DNA of 33,384 nt from Azoarcus sp031556475 (lineage in GTDB: Bacteria > Pseudomonadota > Gammaproteobacteria > Burkholderiales > Rhodocyclaceae): positions 1-33,384 of the forward strand of contig JAVBSY010000129.1 of assembly GCA_031556475.1 (NCBI GenBank), read 5' to 3'. Position numbers and translations under genes: made by a program. The notes below the pieces were generated by a model. The model did no database searches and was not told where the DNA came from. It saw nothing but the letters and a program-made list of their open reading frames with translations. This document shows, in pieces, positions 7,451-15,057 of the stretch (position 1 is the first letter of the stretch; each line of letters begins with the position of its first letter).

Positions 7451-9556
7451 TCAGTTTTTGCGATAGCTGTCGAGCAAGGTACGCAGCGCATTTTTCTGCG
7501 TCTCGTCGCCATCACGGGCGATTTTGGCCAGCAATGCGGTGACGCCGAGGTTTTGCATCTCGCCAGCGGAACTGCCAAGCGCGCCGACGAGGCCTTGCAG
7601 GTCGCCGACGAGGTCGCGTTCTCCGGTGAGGTGGTCTTTCAGCGCAACCTGGAGTGTGTTGCTCTTGGCAATGGCGCCGTCGATGCCTTTGCCGACGGCG
7701 AGCGCATTGACGAAACGCTCGAAGTAATCGCCCTGGCCGCCGACGATGTCGATCTTGGCATTGCCGAGCGCGGTACCGAGCACCTCGGCCTGTTCGCGGG
7801 CGATGCCGGCTTGGGCATCGATGGTCTTCAGCGTTTCGATATGGGCGTTGCCGAGTTGCATGCGGAATTCTTCGTGTGCGCGGGTATCCGGACTCATTGC
7901 CGCCATCGCCTCGAATTTTTCGCGCAGGCCCTTGGCCTCGGCCTGGAAGCGCGCCTCGATGACCTGCGCTTCGGCCAAGCCGGTTTTCACCGTGGCGTCG
8001 GCATCGGCAACGCGTACCTGGACGTTGGCGAGGCCAATTTTTTCCTGACCCTGTGCTTCGGCTTCCATGCGTGCTTGCATGGCATCGGCTTCGGCCTGAC
8101 CGTATTTGGTGACCGCTTCGGCCTCGGCGAGTTTCACCTTGGCGTCGACCATGCCTTGTTTTTCCTTGGCGTCGGCATCGACCAGCATGACCTTGGCGGC
8201 GGCAAATCCTGGTGCGGCAGCGATTGCTTCCATGCCTTCGGCTTCGCGTTTCTTGGCTTCGGCATCTTTTTCGGCGACCTTGAGCTTGGCTTCGGCCAGC
8301 GTCAGTTCTTCAGTCGCTTTGTAGCGAGCACGGCGTTCCTGTGCCTCGGCGGCTTTGACTTCCATCACCATTTTTTCCTCGGCCTGGCCTTCGGCGAGGA
8401 TGATGGTCGATTTTTTCGTGCGGTCGGCCTCGGCGACGACGCGCAGTTCCTTGATTGCTTCTTCCTGTTCGGCCACGGTGCGTTCGACCACGATGCGTTC
8501 GCGGATGACGTCGGCGATCGCTTTCTTCTGCACTTCGACCGCTTTTTCCTTGTCGATCTGTTGCAGGGTCACTTCCTTCTGGCGGTCGACCACTTCCAGT
8601 TCGCGTGCGCGGATGACTTTTTCTTCTTCGATGGCGACTGCGCGTTTGCGGTTGTTTTCGGCGACTTCCTTCTCGCGCAGCACGTTTTCCTGTTGCACGG
8701 TGATGGCCTGCTCGGATTGCAGGCGGGCGAGTTCGGCCTTGGTGTGCTCTTCGGCACGGACGCGCGCGGCTTCGGCTTCTTCGCGCGCACGCACGGAGGC
8801 GATTTCACGCTGCTGGCGCGCCTCGGCATCGGCCTGCTGGCGTTCGAGTTCGAGCAGGGTTTCCTTGGTTTCGACGTCTTTTTTCTTGATCTGCATTTCC
8901 TCGTTGCGGCGCAGTTCGTTGGTGCGAACGTTTTCCTGCGCGGTCAGCTCGGTGATCTTCTTGATCCCCTGGGCGTCGAGGATGTTGCTCGGGTCAAGCT
9001 TGGCAAGCGGCGTCTGTTCGAGGTAATCGATGGCCGCGTCTTCAAGCACGTAGCCAGACAGATCGTCACCGATCTGGCGGATGATCTCGTCGCGGAAACG
9101 GTCGCGCGCTTGATACAGCTCGACGAAATCCATGGCTTTGCCGACCGTTTTCAGCGCCTCGGAGAATTTGGCCGAGAACAATTCCTCCAGCGTCTCGTGG
9201 TTGGAGGCGCGCTCGCAGCCGATGCCCTGGGCAACCTTGAGCACGTCCTCGGCGGTCTTGTTGACGCGGACGAAAAATTTCACCTTGATGTCGGCGCGGA
9301 TGTTGTCCTGGCAGATCAGTCCTTCGTTCCCGGTACGGTCGATTTCCACCGTCTTGAGCGCGATGTCCATCATCTCGGCCTTATGGATGATCGGGTACAC
9401 CATGCGCCCGGTGAAGGTCACCTCCGGTTCGCTGCGCAGCGTGTTGACGATCATCGCGTAGCCTTGTTCCACCTTGCGATAGAACTTGGCGAACATGGTG
9501 AACAGTACGAACAGCAGAACGGCCAGCAGGCCGACGGCGATGTAGATGGGCTCCAT
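7451..9556 (-). CDS. yqiK: Flotillin-like SPFH/band-7 protein (YqiK-like)
   Basis: A 701-residue protein with one N-terminal membrane segment (about residues 4-24, IYIAVGLLAVLLFVLFTMFA) followed by an SPFH domain (about 28-195) that contains IVNTLRSEPEV and IRADIKVKFFVRVNKT. A very long coiled coil, residues about 210-570, is rich in Ala, Glu and Lys (AEAKLKVAEKDAEAKKREAE), and a short globular tail follows. Length and layout match YqiK-type flotillins, which form large oligomeric scaffolds in fluid-ordered membrane patches. It lies 64 bases downstream of the YqiJ-like gene, its usual partner. A good ribosome site (GAGG, 6 bases) supports ATG 9556. The scaffold probably faces the cytoplasm. 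Confidence 0.93.
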   Translation of the reverse strand: MEPIYIAVGLLAVLLFVLFTMFAKFYRKVEQGYAMIVNTLRSEPEVTFTGRMVYPIIHKAEMMDIALKTVEIDRTGNEGLICQDNIRADIKVKFFVRVNKTAEDVLKVAQGIGCERASNHETLEELFSAKFSEALKTVGKAMDFVELYQARDRFRDEIIRQIGDDLSGYVLEDAAIDYLEQTPLAKLDPSNILDAQGIKKITELTAQENVRTNELRRNEEMQIKKKDVETKETLLELERQQADAEARQQREIASVRAREEAEAARVRAEEHTKAELARLQSEQAITVQQENVLREKEVAENNRKRAVAIEEEKVIRARELEVVDRQKEVTLQQIDKEKAVEVQKKAIADVIRERIVVERTVAEQEEAIKELRVVAEADRTKKSTIILAEGQAEEKMVMEVKAAEAQERRARYKATEELTLAEAKLKVAEKDAEAKKREAEGMEAIAAAPGFAAAKVMLVDADAKEKQGMVDAKVKLAEAEAVTKYGQAEADAMQARMEAEAQGQEKIGLANVQVRVADADATVKTGLAEAQVIEARFQAEAKGLREKFEAMAAMSPDTRAHEEFRMQLGNAHIETLKTIDAQAGIAREQAEVLGTALGNAKIDIVGGQGDYFERFVNALAVGKGIDGAIAKSNTLQVALKDHLTGERDLVGDLQGLVGALGSSAGEMQNLGVTALLAKIARDGDETQKNALRTLLDSYRKN

Positions 9557-9620
9557 TGGATCCTCTTCAGATTTAGCCGGGCGGGCCCGGCGGAAAAATA
9601 GACCGTTACCCGGTTATCGT

Positions 9621-10250
9621 TTATTCCTCGGCGCGCACGTGGTAGCGCGCACCGCTCGAATCGTAGTCGGTGATGATCGCGGTCGAGCCGCGGGTAAGAG
9701 AATTGGGCGTATCGGCATAGACGCGAATGTTGTAGCTGGGACCGCGGCCGGAGACTTCGGCACGGCCGAATTTTTCATCCACGGAGCGGGTGAGAATGCG
9801 GCAGGGCTGGCCGACCAGTGCGGCGTTGGAGATGGCGCCGTGGGTAACGAAGAGCTTGCGCAGCGGGCGTACCACCGCGGCGGTCAGTGGCAGGGTGAGC
9901 GCAAAGGAGCCGAGCAATCCGGCCGTGCCGGCCACTGACTGCAGTACGGTGGTGGGCACGAGTGGCAACAGCCACATGGCGAACAGGCAACACAGGGTCC
10001 ATCCGATCAGCACGAGCAGGCTGACCACGACCGAGAGCGGTACGCCGCCGAGTCCGAAGGCGATGAGATAGGCGGCGACAGTGCCGATATCGCCGACATC
10101 GCCATCCAGATCGAAATCGAGGCCGGCGTGGCCGTCATCGAAATCTATCAGGCCGATCAGCGCCAGCAGCCAATAGAAAACCACCGCACCAAGCAGCGCG
10201 GTGTAAATTGCCGTCGGGTAGCTGAATGCGGCGGCGGCGAGATCGCCCAT
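9621..10250 (-). CDS. yqiJ: YqiJ-like membrane protein with OB-fold (NfeD-related)
   Basis: A 209-residue protein. Hydrophobic segments lie near residues 15-37, 58-80 (after an acidic stretch DFDDGHAGLDFDLDGDVGD), 75-100 and 105-128. The C-terminal 70 residues are a small beta-domain (AALVGQPCRILT, FGRAEVSGRG, STAIITDYDSSGARYHV) that fits the OB-fold of NfeD/YqiJ proteins. Genes of this family sit next to flotillin genes in many bacteria and the products are thought to act as flotillin partners. Here it is directly upstream of the flotillin. A strong Shine-Dalgarno (GGGAGGG, about 8 bases) marks the start. Confidence 0.9.
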   Translation of the reverse strand: MGDLAAAAFSYPTAIYTALLGAVVFYWLLALIGLIDFDDGHAGLDFDLDGDVGDIGTVAAYLIAFGLGGVPLSVVVSLLVLIGWTLCCLFAMWLLPLVPTTVLQSVAGTAGLLGSFALTLPLTAAVVRPLRKLFVTHGAISNAALVGQPCRILTRSVDEKFGRAEVSGRGPSYNIRVYADTPNSLTRGSTAIITDYDSSGARYHVRAEE

Positions 10251-10284
10251 GAAAGAAGCCCTCCCTTGTTGTTATCAGGCCGTT

Positions 10285-10605
10285 TCAGAGTGTGTGTGCG
10301 AAGCGGATCAGCTCGTCAGTGACGCGTTCCTTGATGGCTAGCCGGTCCGTCGCCACTACGGCGTAGCGGGCGGCCAGCGTTTCATAATCGGCCGGCGTCA
10401 GTGAGACGGTGAGACGCGGGCGCTTCGGTCGTTGCGTCACGGCAAGGCCGAGTACGCTGCGGATCTGGTCCGAGGTGGATAGATTGTTCTCGAAGGCGGC
10501 GCGGCGTATTGCTTCAAGCACCGCGCCTTCCACATCGAAAGCGACTTGCACCGCGCGGATCGCTTCGTCCGATGTTTGCCAACGCGCTGGCTTGCGCGTC
10601 GTCAT
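10285..10605 (-). CDS. Small ribbon-helix-helix-like protein of the PspA/flotillin operon
   Basis: A 106-residue protein that I recognise only in outline. Residues 25-60 (VLEAIRRAAFENNLSTSDQIRSVLGL) and 65-105 (RLTVSLTPADYETLAARY, then KERVTDELIRFAHTL) each look like a short beta-strand or helix followed by two helices, as in ribbon-helix-helix/CopG-type domains. It could be the operon's DNA-binding regulator, or a structural small protein. Its ATG overlaps the stop of the PspA gene (ATGA), so it is translationally coupled to it, and 34 bases separate it from yqiJ. No membrane segment, no Cys motif. Confidence 0.7.
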   Translation of the reverse strand: MTTRKPARWQTSDEAIRAVQVAFDVEGAVLEAIRRAAFENNLSTSDQIRSVLGLAVTQRPKRPRLTVSLTPADYETLAARYAVVATDRLAIKERVTDELIRFAHTL

Positions 10606-11309
10606 GCCTCGTCCCGCGGTGTTGCCTGACGTGCGCGAATGCGCTCCATCGCCCGCCGCTTGCGGTCGCTGTTGGCACCGATACCGGCTTCGGCAAGCTT
10701 TGTTTCCAGCGCTTTGATGCCGATTTCCTTGTCCAGCGCTTCAGCCGCATTCATACGGTCGGCGAGATCCTCATGGCGCCGCTTGATGCGTTCCAACGAT
10801 TCGCGCGCGCTTACCAATCTGGAACCGCTCGTGCCGATGCTGTCGGAAATCGAACGGGTAGCACGGTAAACGTTCTCCGTGGTGCGTGCCATCGCCACTT
10901 CGCGTTCGTGTTCGCGCACCTTGCCTTCCGCCGCCTTGATCAAGTCCTTCAGTTTACCGACTTGCAAAGCATAATTGGCATGGGTACGCGTTTGTTCTTC
11001 GAGTTCGGCTTCCGTGTCGGCGACCTTGGCGGCGACTTCTTCGGCAAGTGACTCCTTGCCTTTATCCAGCGCTTCGACGGCAAGTGCTTCGAAACGAAGC
11101 ATTTCTCCGCGGATGCGTTCGATCTCGCGCGCGCTTTGCATCTCCTTGGCCATGACACCTGTCAGATCGCTCTTGGCTTGCAGGATGGCATTGCGCGCGT
11201 CGACGATTTCCTGCTCGTAGATGCGAGTGGCGTTGGCGTCGATCAAGCTGTCGCCGAGCTCACGAGCACTGCCGCGCAGCAAAGTCAGAATTTTTTCGAT
11301 CACACTCAT
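10602..11309 (-). CDS. PspA/IM30 family protein (YjfJ-like), ESCRT-III superfamily
   Basis: A 235-residue, almost wholly helical protein. It starts with an amphipathic helix (MSVIEKILTLLRGSARELGD) and continues with long heptad-rich helices: RIYEQEIVDARNAILQAKSD (about 30-50), EELAAKVADTEAELEEQ-like segments and a basic C-terminus (RKRRAMERIRARQ). This is the layout of PspA/Vipp1/IM30 proteins, which polymerise on damaged or stored-curvature-stressed membranes and are ESCRT-III homologues. The order DUF2170 then PspA matches E. coli yjfI-yjfJ, so this is the YjfJ branch rather than classic pspA of the pspABC operon; no pspF, pspB or pspC is nearby. An excellent ribosome site (AAAGGAG, 6 bases) precedes the start. 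Confidence 0.93.
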   Translation of the reverse strand: MSVIEKILTLLRGSARELGDSLIDANATRIYEQEIVDARNAILQAKSDLTGVMAKEMQSAREIERIRGEMLRFEALAVEALDKGKESLAEEVAAKVADTEAELEEQTRTHANYALQVGKLKDLIKAAEGKVREHEREVAMARTTENVYRATRSISDSIGTSGSRLVSARESLERIKRRHEDLADRMNAAEALDKEIGIKALETKLAEAGIGANSDRKRRAMERIRARQATPRDEA

Positions 11310-11320
11310 GTTTGGCTCCT

Positions 11321-11737
11321 TTAAGCTAGATATCCGGAAAGCGCTTCCAGCGCATCGAGCGCGTTGTCGCTCAGCGCAACGATATCCTGCGCAATGTCTT
11401 CCATTCGGGCGTTATGGGAGAGCGCACCGAACAGCACGTAGCGGCCGTCCACCCTGCCGAACGAGGACAGGGGAATCGACAGGTTGAGGTCGAGCAGGAG
11501 TTCCAACAGCTCGATACGTTTGTCCGGTGCTATTTCCGAATCCGTCCACAAGTAGCAGATGCAGAGGATTTGGGTTTCGGACGCGGTGATGAAAATCGGC
11601 AATTCCTCGCGCCCGCCAATGGCAACCTGGATGACCGGCACCGATCCCGGTATGGGCTGCAGATCCACGGTCGCGCCGCCCAGCCGCATGCTTATCGACA
11701 GATCCAGCCCCGCAATTTTTTCTTGCAGCGATTTCAT
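11321..11737 (-). CDS. yjfI: DUF2170 protein (YjfI-like)
   Basis: A 138-residue soluble protein, first gene of the operon. Segments such as ITASETQILCICYLWTD, ELLLDLNLSIPLSSFG and GRYVLFGALSHNARMEDIAQ fit DUF2170, the family of E. coli YjfI, which also sits directly upstream of a PspA paralogue. The fold resembles small alpha/beta chaperone-like domains (DLNLSIPLSSFG recalls the type III secretion chaperone layout); this is a weak inference. It ends 11 bases before the PspA start. Start ATG 11737 is preceded by AAGGGG at 5 bases. The function is unknown; co-regulation with PspA is the main clue. Confidence 0.88.
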   Translation of the reverse strand: MKSLQEKIAGLDLSISMRLGGATVDLQPIPGSVPVIQVAIGGREELPIFITASETQILCICYLWTDSEIAPDKRIELLELLLDLNLSIPLSSFGRVDGRYVLFGALSHNARMEDIAQDIVALSDNALDALEALSGYLA

Positions 11738-11778
11738 CGTTTCCCCTTTTCAGGAATGTGTCGGTTATCGACATGGAT

Positions 11779-11807
11779 AATGTAAACAGGCAGACATAAA
11801 ATGTCAA
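11779..11807 (-). promoter_or_regulatory. Predicted sigma-70 promoter of the PspA/flotillin/AAA+ operon
   Basis: On the minus strand a perfect -35 box TTGACA (11802-11807) is followed by a 17-base spacer and a -10 box TACATT (11779-11784, four of six consensus bases). Transcription would start near 11771 and leave a leader of about 35 bases before the DUF2170 start. The classic psp operon uses sigma-54 and PspF; no -24/-12 element is evident here, so control is likely different. Confidence 0.6.
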
Positions 11808-11826
11808 GACATTTTATGTCTGCCTG
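11787..11826. promoter_or_regulatory. 40-bp perfect palindrome over the operon promoter
   Basis: Arms of 19 bases (11787-11805 and 11808-11826) are exact reverse complements around AA. Each arm itself contains a dyad, GACAT-N3-ATGTC (11793-11805 and 11808-11820), so the site is two adjacent palindromic units. The centre of the palindrome contains the -35 hexamer TTGACA, so a bound dimer pair would block RNA polymerase. A further TGTCG-N5-CGACA repeat lies at 11759-11773, just downstream of the -10 box. The cognate repressor is not identified. Confidence 0.75.
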
Positions 11827-11884
11827 CCATCGTGATGGAATCTATGCCAGCCTGGGTTATGCCGGCTAATGCGAACCGCTTATT

Positions 11885-12589
11885 TCAAGCTGCAATCCGG
11901 GCATGAACAAGGTAGTTGACGCTGGTGTCGGGATGGAGCGAGTACGTTTTGGTAATCGGGTTGTAATGCATGCCGGTGAGTTCGACAGGATCAAGCCCGG
12001 CTCGGCGGCAGTAGTGCGCCAACTCGGATGGCTTGATGAACTTCGCGTATTCATGCGTGCCACGCGGCAGTAGCCCAAGTACATACTCGGCGCCAATGAC
12101 GGCGAACAGATAGGCTTTGAAATTGCGATTCAGGGTGGAAAAGAAAATATCTCCGCCGGGTTTGACCAAACGTGCGCATGCCGCGATCGTGCTTGCAGGG
12201 TCGGGAACATGCTCAAGCATTTCCATGCAGGTGACTACATCGAAGCCTGCGGGATTTTCGGCGGCGAATGCCTCCGCGCTGGTCAGGCGGTAGTCGACAT
12301 CGTGACCGCTTTCAAGCAAGTGGAGCCGGGCGACGCCAAGCGGTTTTTCACCAAGATCGATGCCGGTGACGCGCGCCCCGCGCGCCGCCATGCTTTCGGA
12401 AAGAATGCCGCCGCCGCAGCCGACGTCCAGAACGCGCTTGCCGGCTAGCTTGGTCTTGGCGTCAATCCAATCGAGCCGTAGAGGATTGATATCGTGCAGA
12501 GGTTTGAATTCGGAGGTCGGATCCCACCAGCGGTGAGCCAGATCGCTGAATTTCTGTAATTCGGCAGGGTCGGCATTGCTTGTATTCAT
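11885..12589 (-). CDS. ubiG: UbiG, O-methyltransferase of ubiquinone synthesis
   Basis: A 234-residue class I SAM-dependent methyltransferase. The SAM-binding motif I is VLDVGCGGGILSESMA (about residues 53-68), the acidic motif VTGIDLGEKPL follows, and VVTCMEMLEHVPDP carries the typical post-motif. N-terminal KFSDLAHRWWDPTSEFKPLH is diagnostic of UbiG, as is HEYAKFIKPSEL. UbiG catalyses both O-methylation steps of ubiquinone synthesis, using a polyprenyl-catechol and demethylubiquinol. Length is normal (about 230-240 residues). The stop lies 61 bases upstream of the palindrome of the PspA operon, and no clear terminator separates them. It is upstream-linked to the ompA-like gene on the same strand. 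Confidence 0.95.
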   Translation of the reverse strand: MNTSNADPAELQKFSDLAHRWWDPTSEFKPLHDINPLRLDWIDAKTKLAGKRVLDVGCGGGILSESMAARGARVTGIDLGEKPLGVARLHLLESGHDVDYRLTSAEAFAAENPAGFDVVTCMEMLEHVPDPASTIAACARLVKPGGDIFFSTLNRNFKAYLFAVIGAEYVLGLLPRGTHEYAKFIKPSELAHYCRRAGLDPVELTGMHYNPITKTYSLHPDTSVNYLVHARIAA

Positions 12590-12635
12590 GGCATGTGCTT
12601 CCCAATGTGCAGGCGGGATATCCGGCCAGAAAAGA

Positions 12636-12662
12636 AAAAAGCCCCGCCGAGGCAGGGCTTTT
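12636..12662 (-). terminator. Terminator after the OmpA-family gene
   Basis: Read on the minus strand, GCCCTGCC and GGCGGGGC (within 12641-12658) form an 8-bp stem with one U-G pair, preceded by AAAA and followed by a T-run (T6). It lies 18 bases after the stop of the OmpA-family gene and upstream of ubiG. Confidence 0.8.
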
Positions 12663-12679
12663 CGTGATGTGGATACGGC

Positions 12680-13399
12680 TTACTTGGAGCCGACCACTTC
12701 GATCTCGACACGGCGATCCGGCTGCAGGCAGCTGATCAGAGCCTTGCGATTCTTCTCTTTGTCGCACTTCGCACCGGTCACAGGCTGCTTCTTGCCCTTG
12801 CCTTCGGTGTAGATGCGGTTGGCTTCGATGCCCTTGCTGACCAGGTAGGTCTTCACGGCGGCAGCGCGGCGCTCGGACAGTTTCTGGTTGTAGGAATCGG
12901 AGCCGAGACGGTCGGTGTGGCCGACAGCCAGGATGACCTCAAGCTTGAGGTTCTTGGATTGCGCGGCGAGATCGTCCAGCTTGGCCTTGCCTTCGGGCTT
13001 CAGCACAGCCTTGTCGAAATCGAACAGCGCATCGGCGGACAGCTTGATCTTGCTGGCGTCCGGCGTAACTCTCACGCCCGGCTTGGACACATCGGGAGGA
13101 GGCGTGACGCCAGGAGCTGTGCACTTTTCCTTCGGAACGATGTCGCTGTCGCATTCGCAGCCGACGGGGAACTGGCCGGCCATGGCGGTCGCGGCGGCAG
13201 CCGGACTCCAGTAGCCGGTACGCCAGCACAGGCCGGTACCGCTGCGGGCGACGACGTTGCGGGAATCGATGACGTACGGAATTTCTCCCGTGCCGCTGAC
13301 TACAACATCCTTGACCTGCGCGAACGCAGCGGAAGCAGACAGGCCGATCGAAGCGATAGCGGCCAGCATGAACATCTGTTTCTTGGTTTGTCTGATCAT
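12680..13399 (-). CDS. OmpA-family outer membrane protein
   Basis: A 239-residue secreted protein. The signal peptide is MIRQTKKQMFMLAAIASIGL followed by a cleavage region ASAAFA-Q. A middle segment carries RNVVARSGTGLCWRTGYWSP and two Cys (GCECDSD), as in the short OmpA proteins of betaproteobacteria. The C-terminal OmpA domain (about 120-235) has LFDFDKAVLKPEGKAKLDDL, VGHTDRLGSDSYNQKLSERR and PDRRVEIEVVG, the peptidoglycan-binding signature with its Asp and Arg. It lacks an 8-stranded barrel, so it probably anchors the outer membrane to the wall. Ribosome site GAGGAA is close to ATG 13399. It is followed by a strong terminator, consistent with high expression. Confidence 0.93.
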   Translation of the reverse strand: MIRQTKKQMFMLAAIASIGLSASAAFAQVKDVVVSGTGEIPYVIDSRNVVARSGTGLCWRTGYWSPAAAATAMAGQFPVGCECDSDIVPKEKCTAPGVTPPPDVSKPGVRVTPDASKIKLSADALFDFDKAVLKPEGKAKLDDLAAQSKNLKLEVILAVGHTDRLGSDSYNQKLSERRAAAVKTYLVSKGIEANRIYTEGKGKKQPVTGAKCDKEKNRKALISCLQPDRRVEIEVVGSK

Positions 13400-13501
13400 G
13401 GTTTCCTCTTAAGGGCGAAAGACCGGAAAATGCCGCTGTAAAAAATGAAGAAAACAGATCACCTGCCTTCCTCGTTTCGGATCGAACCGGCTTTATTTAG
13501 T

Positions 13502-14821
13502 TCAACTAACGAGCTTAGTTTGCCATATGGCTGCGAGCCTGAGCAATTCTTTGTCGCTTATTTGCAACAGCGGAAAACCTTGATCCACGCGGGCTTCGCC
13601 GTCAACCCATACATGCGAAACCTGTTCGCGACCGGCTACGTATACGAGATGGGAGGCTGGATCGAAACAGGGCTGAGTCGCAGGCGTATCAAGTGCTACA
13701 GCGCATAAGTCGGCTTGTTTGCCAGGGGTAATGGAGCCGGTGCGGTCGTCCAGGCGGAGTGCGCGTGCGCCGCCAAGCGTCGCCATGTGCAAGGCGGTGT
13801 GCGCGGATACTGCGGTAGCGTCGCCCCCGGCGACTTTTGCCAAAAGCGCGGCGTGACGCATTTCTTGAAATAGATCAAGGCGATTGTTGCTTGCCGCGCC
13901 ATCGCTGCCCAAACCGACGGTCATGCCCGCATCGAGCAGTCTCGTTACCGGCGCGATACCGCTGGCCAGTTTCATGTTGGATGTCGGGCAGTGGGCGACG
14001 CCGCAGTGGTGGCGGGCAAGGCGCTCGATATCGTTTTTGTCCAGGTGGACCGCATGTATGCCAACCATGCCCGGGCCGAGTATGCCAAGGCGCTCAAGTC
14101 GGGCTGCAGGCGTGACGCCGTGGGTGGCAAGGCTGTCGCGGACCTCCTCTGCGGTCTCCTGGAGGTGGATCTGCACGGATAGATCGAGCTCGGCGGCGAG
14201 ATGGGCGATACGTTCGAGCGTGGTGTCGGAAACGGTATAGGGGGCGTGCGGGGCCAGCGAAAAGCCAATGCGGGGATGGTCGCACCAGGCATCGCGGACA
14301 GCCAGGCCATTTCGCAGGTAGTCGTCGGCATCGACGGCATAGGGGGTCGGAAAGTCGAGTACGGTGATTCCGAGAACGGCGCGCATGCCGCGTTGCTCGA
14401 ACGCTTCGGCGGCGGCTTCGGGATAGAAGTACATGTCGCTGCATGTGGTAATCCCTCCGCGAAGCATTTCCGCCGCTGCCAGCAGTGTGCCGTCGCGAAC
14501 GAACGCGGGGGAGAGGTGCTTGGCTTCGGCGGGCCAGATCGCCTCTTTCAGCCAACGCATCAGCGGCAGGTCGTCGGCGATACCCCGCATCAGACTCATG
14601 GCCGCGTGCGTGTGCAGGTTGACCAGGCCGGGAATCAGGACGTGATGCGCAAGGTCGACTTCGCGCGCCGCGCGATAACGCAGTCGTGCGGTTTCCTGCG
14701 GCAGCACGGCAACGATGCGGCCATCCGCGATGGCGACGCAGTGATGCTCGAGCACCAGGCCGGCGGGTTCCACCGGAACGATCCAGCGGGCGTGAATGAG
14801 TAAATCGATCGGCTCGTTCAA
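13502..14821 (-). CDS. mtaD: TRZ/ATZ amidohydrolase; 5'-methylthioadenosine/S-adenosylhomocysteine deaminase-like
   Basis: A 439-residue amidohydrolase. The metal site is visible: LVNLHTHAAMSLMRG (HxH, about residue 70), APHAPYTVSD, IHLQETAEEVRDS (His), GIHAVHLDKND, and the Asp of VGLGSDGAASNN. The N-terminal beta-sandwich (DLLIHARWIVPVEPAG) and the C-terminal GSITPGKQADLCAVAL strand complete the composite domain. The LMRGIADDLPLMRWL segment fits the MtaD/SsnA subgroup, which deaminates methylthioadenosine and S-adenosylhomocysteine to the inosyl forms; substrate is inferred. The start is TTG 14821 with GGAG 7 bases upstream; this start is unusual but well supported. It lies upstream of ompA and ubiG on the same strand. 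Confidence 0.9.
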   Translation of the reverse strand: MNEPIDLLIHARWIVPVEPAGLVLEHHCVAIADGRIVAVLPQETARLRYRAAREVDLAHHVLIPGLVNLHTHAAMSLMRGIADDLPLMRWLKEAIWPAEAKHLSPAFVRDGTLLAAAEMLRGGITTCSDMYFYPEAAAEAFEQRGMRAVLGITVLDFPTPYAVDADDYLRNGLAVRDAWCDHPRIGFSLAPHAPYTVSDTTLERIAHLAAELDLSVQIHLQETAEEVRDSLATHGVTPAARLERLGILGPGMVGIHAVHLDKNDIERLARHHCGVAHCPTSNMKLASGIAPVTRLLDAGMTVGLGSDGAASNNRLDLFQEMRHAALLAKVAGGDATAVSAHTALHMATLGGARALRLDDRTGSITPGKQADLCAVALDTPATQPCFDPASHLVYVAGREQVSHVWVDGEARVDQGFPLLQISDKELLRLAAIWQTKLVS

Positions 14822-15057
14822 AGGTGTACTCCGAGAGATCTAGAAAAGTGCGCTGCACGTACCATACTTTGGATGCAAATGTTTCCTTTTGTGTGTAGGG
14901 ACAGGAATCCGCGTAAAGTGGTGATTATTACCGACCGGTCGGTTGATTAGATATGGCACTGCCGTGATGTATTCGATTGATGCCCCTGTGGTGCTTTATG
15001 ACACAATCACCGCAGCGCGTCGCGCGATGAAGAGTGCGGCATTTGTTACAGGTTTAC
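14822..15057. promoter_or_regulatory. Divergent regulatory region with a 14-bp palindrome
   Basis: This stretch separates the minus-strand amidohydrolase from the plus-strand kinase. It holds a perfect 14-bp palindrome ACCGACCGGTCGGT at 14930-14943, which resembles operators of TetR-family regulators. No TetR gene is in the window. It lies about 110 bases upstream of the kinase start and of the amidohydrolase start alike, so either gene could be controlled. Confidence 0.5.

Noticed and set aside
7436..9601. 721-residue plus-strand open frame opposite the flotillin gene
   Set aside because: It mirrors the coiled-coil codons of the flotillin (Glu/Ala/Lys on one strand give Phe/Gly/Leu/Asp on the other). 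The minus-strand protein has a clear family, ribosome site and operon position.
10602..11309. Classical sigma-54/PspF-controlled psp operon
   Set aside because: No pspF, pspB or pspC gene and no -24/-12 element upstream; the DUF2170-PspA order matches yjfI-yjfJ instead.
11787..11826. Palindrome read as an intrinsic terminator of ubiG
   Set aside because: The stem is AT-rich with only a 2-base centre and no T-run, and it coincides with a -35 box. An operator is the better reading, although it may weakly affect read-through.
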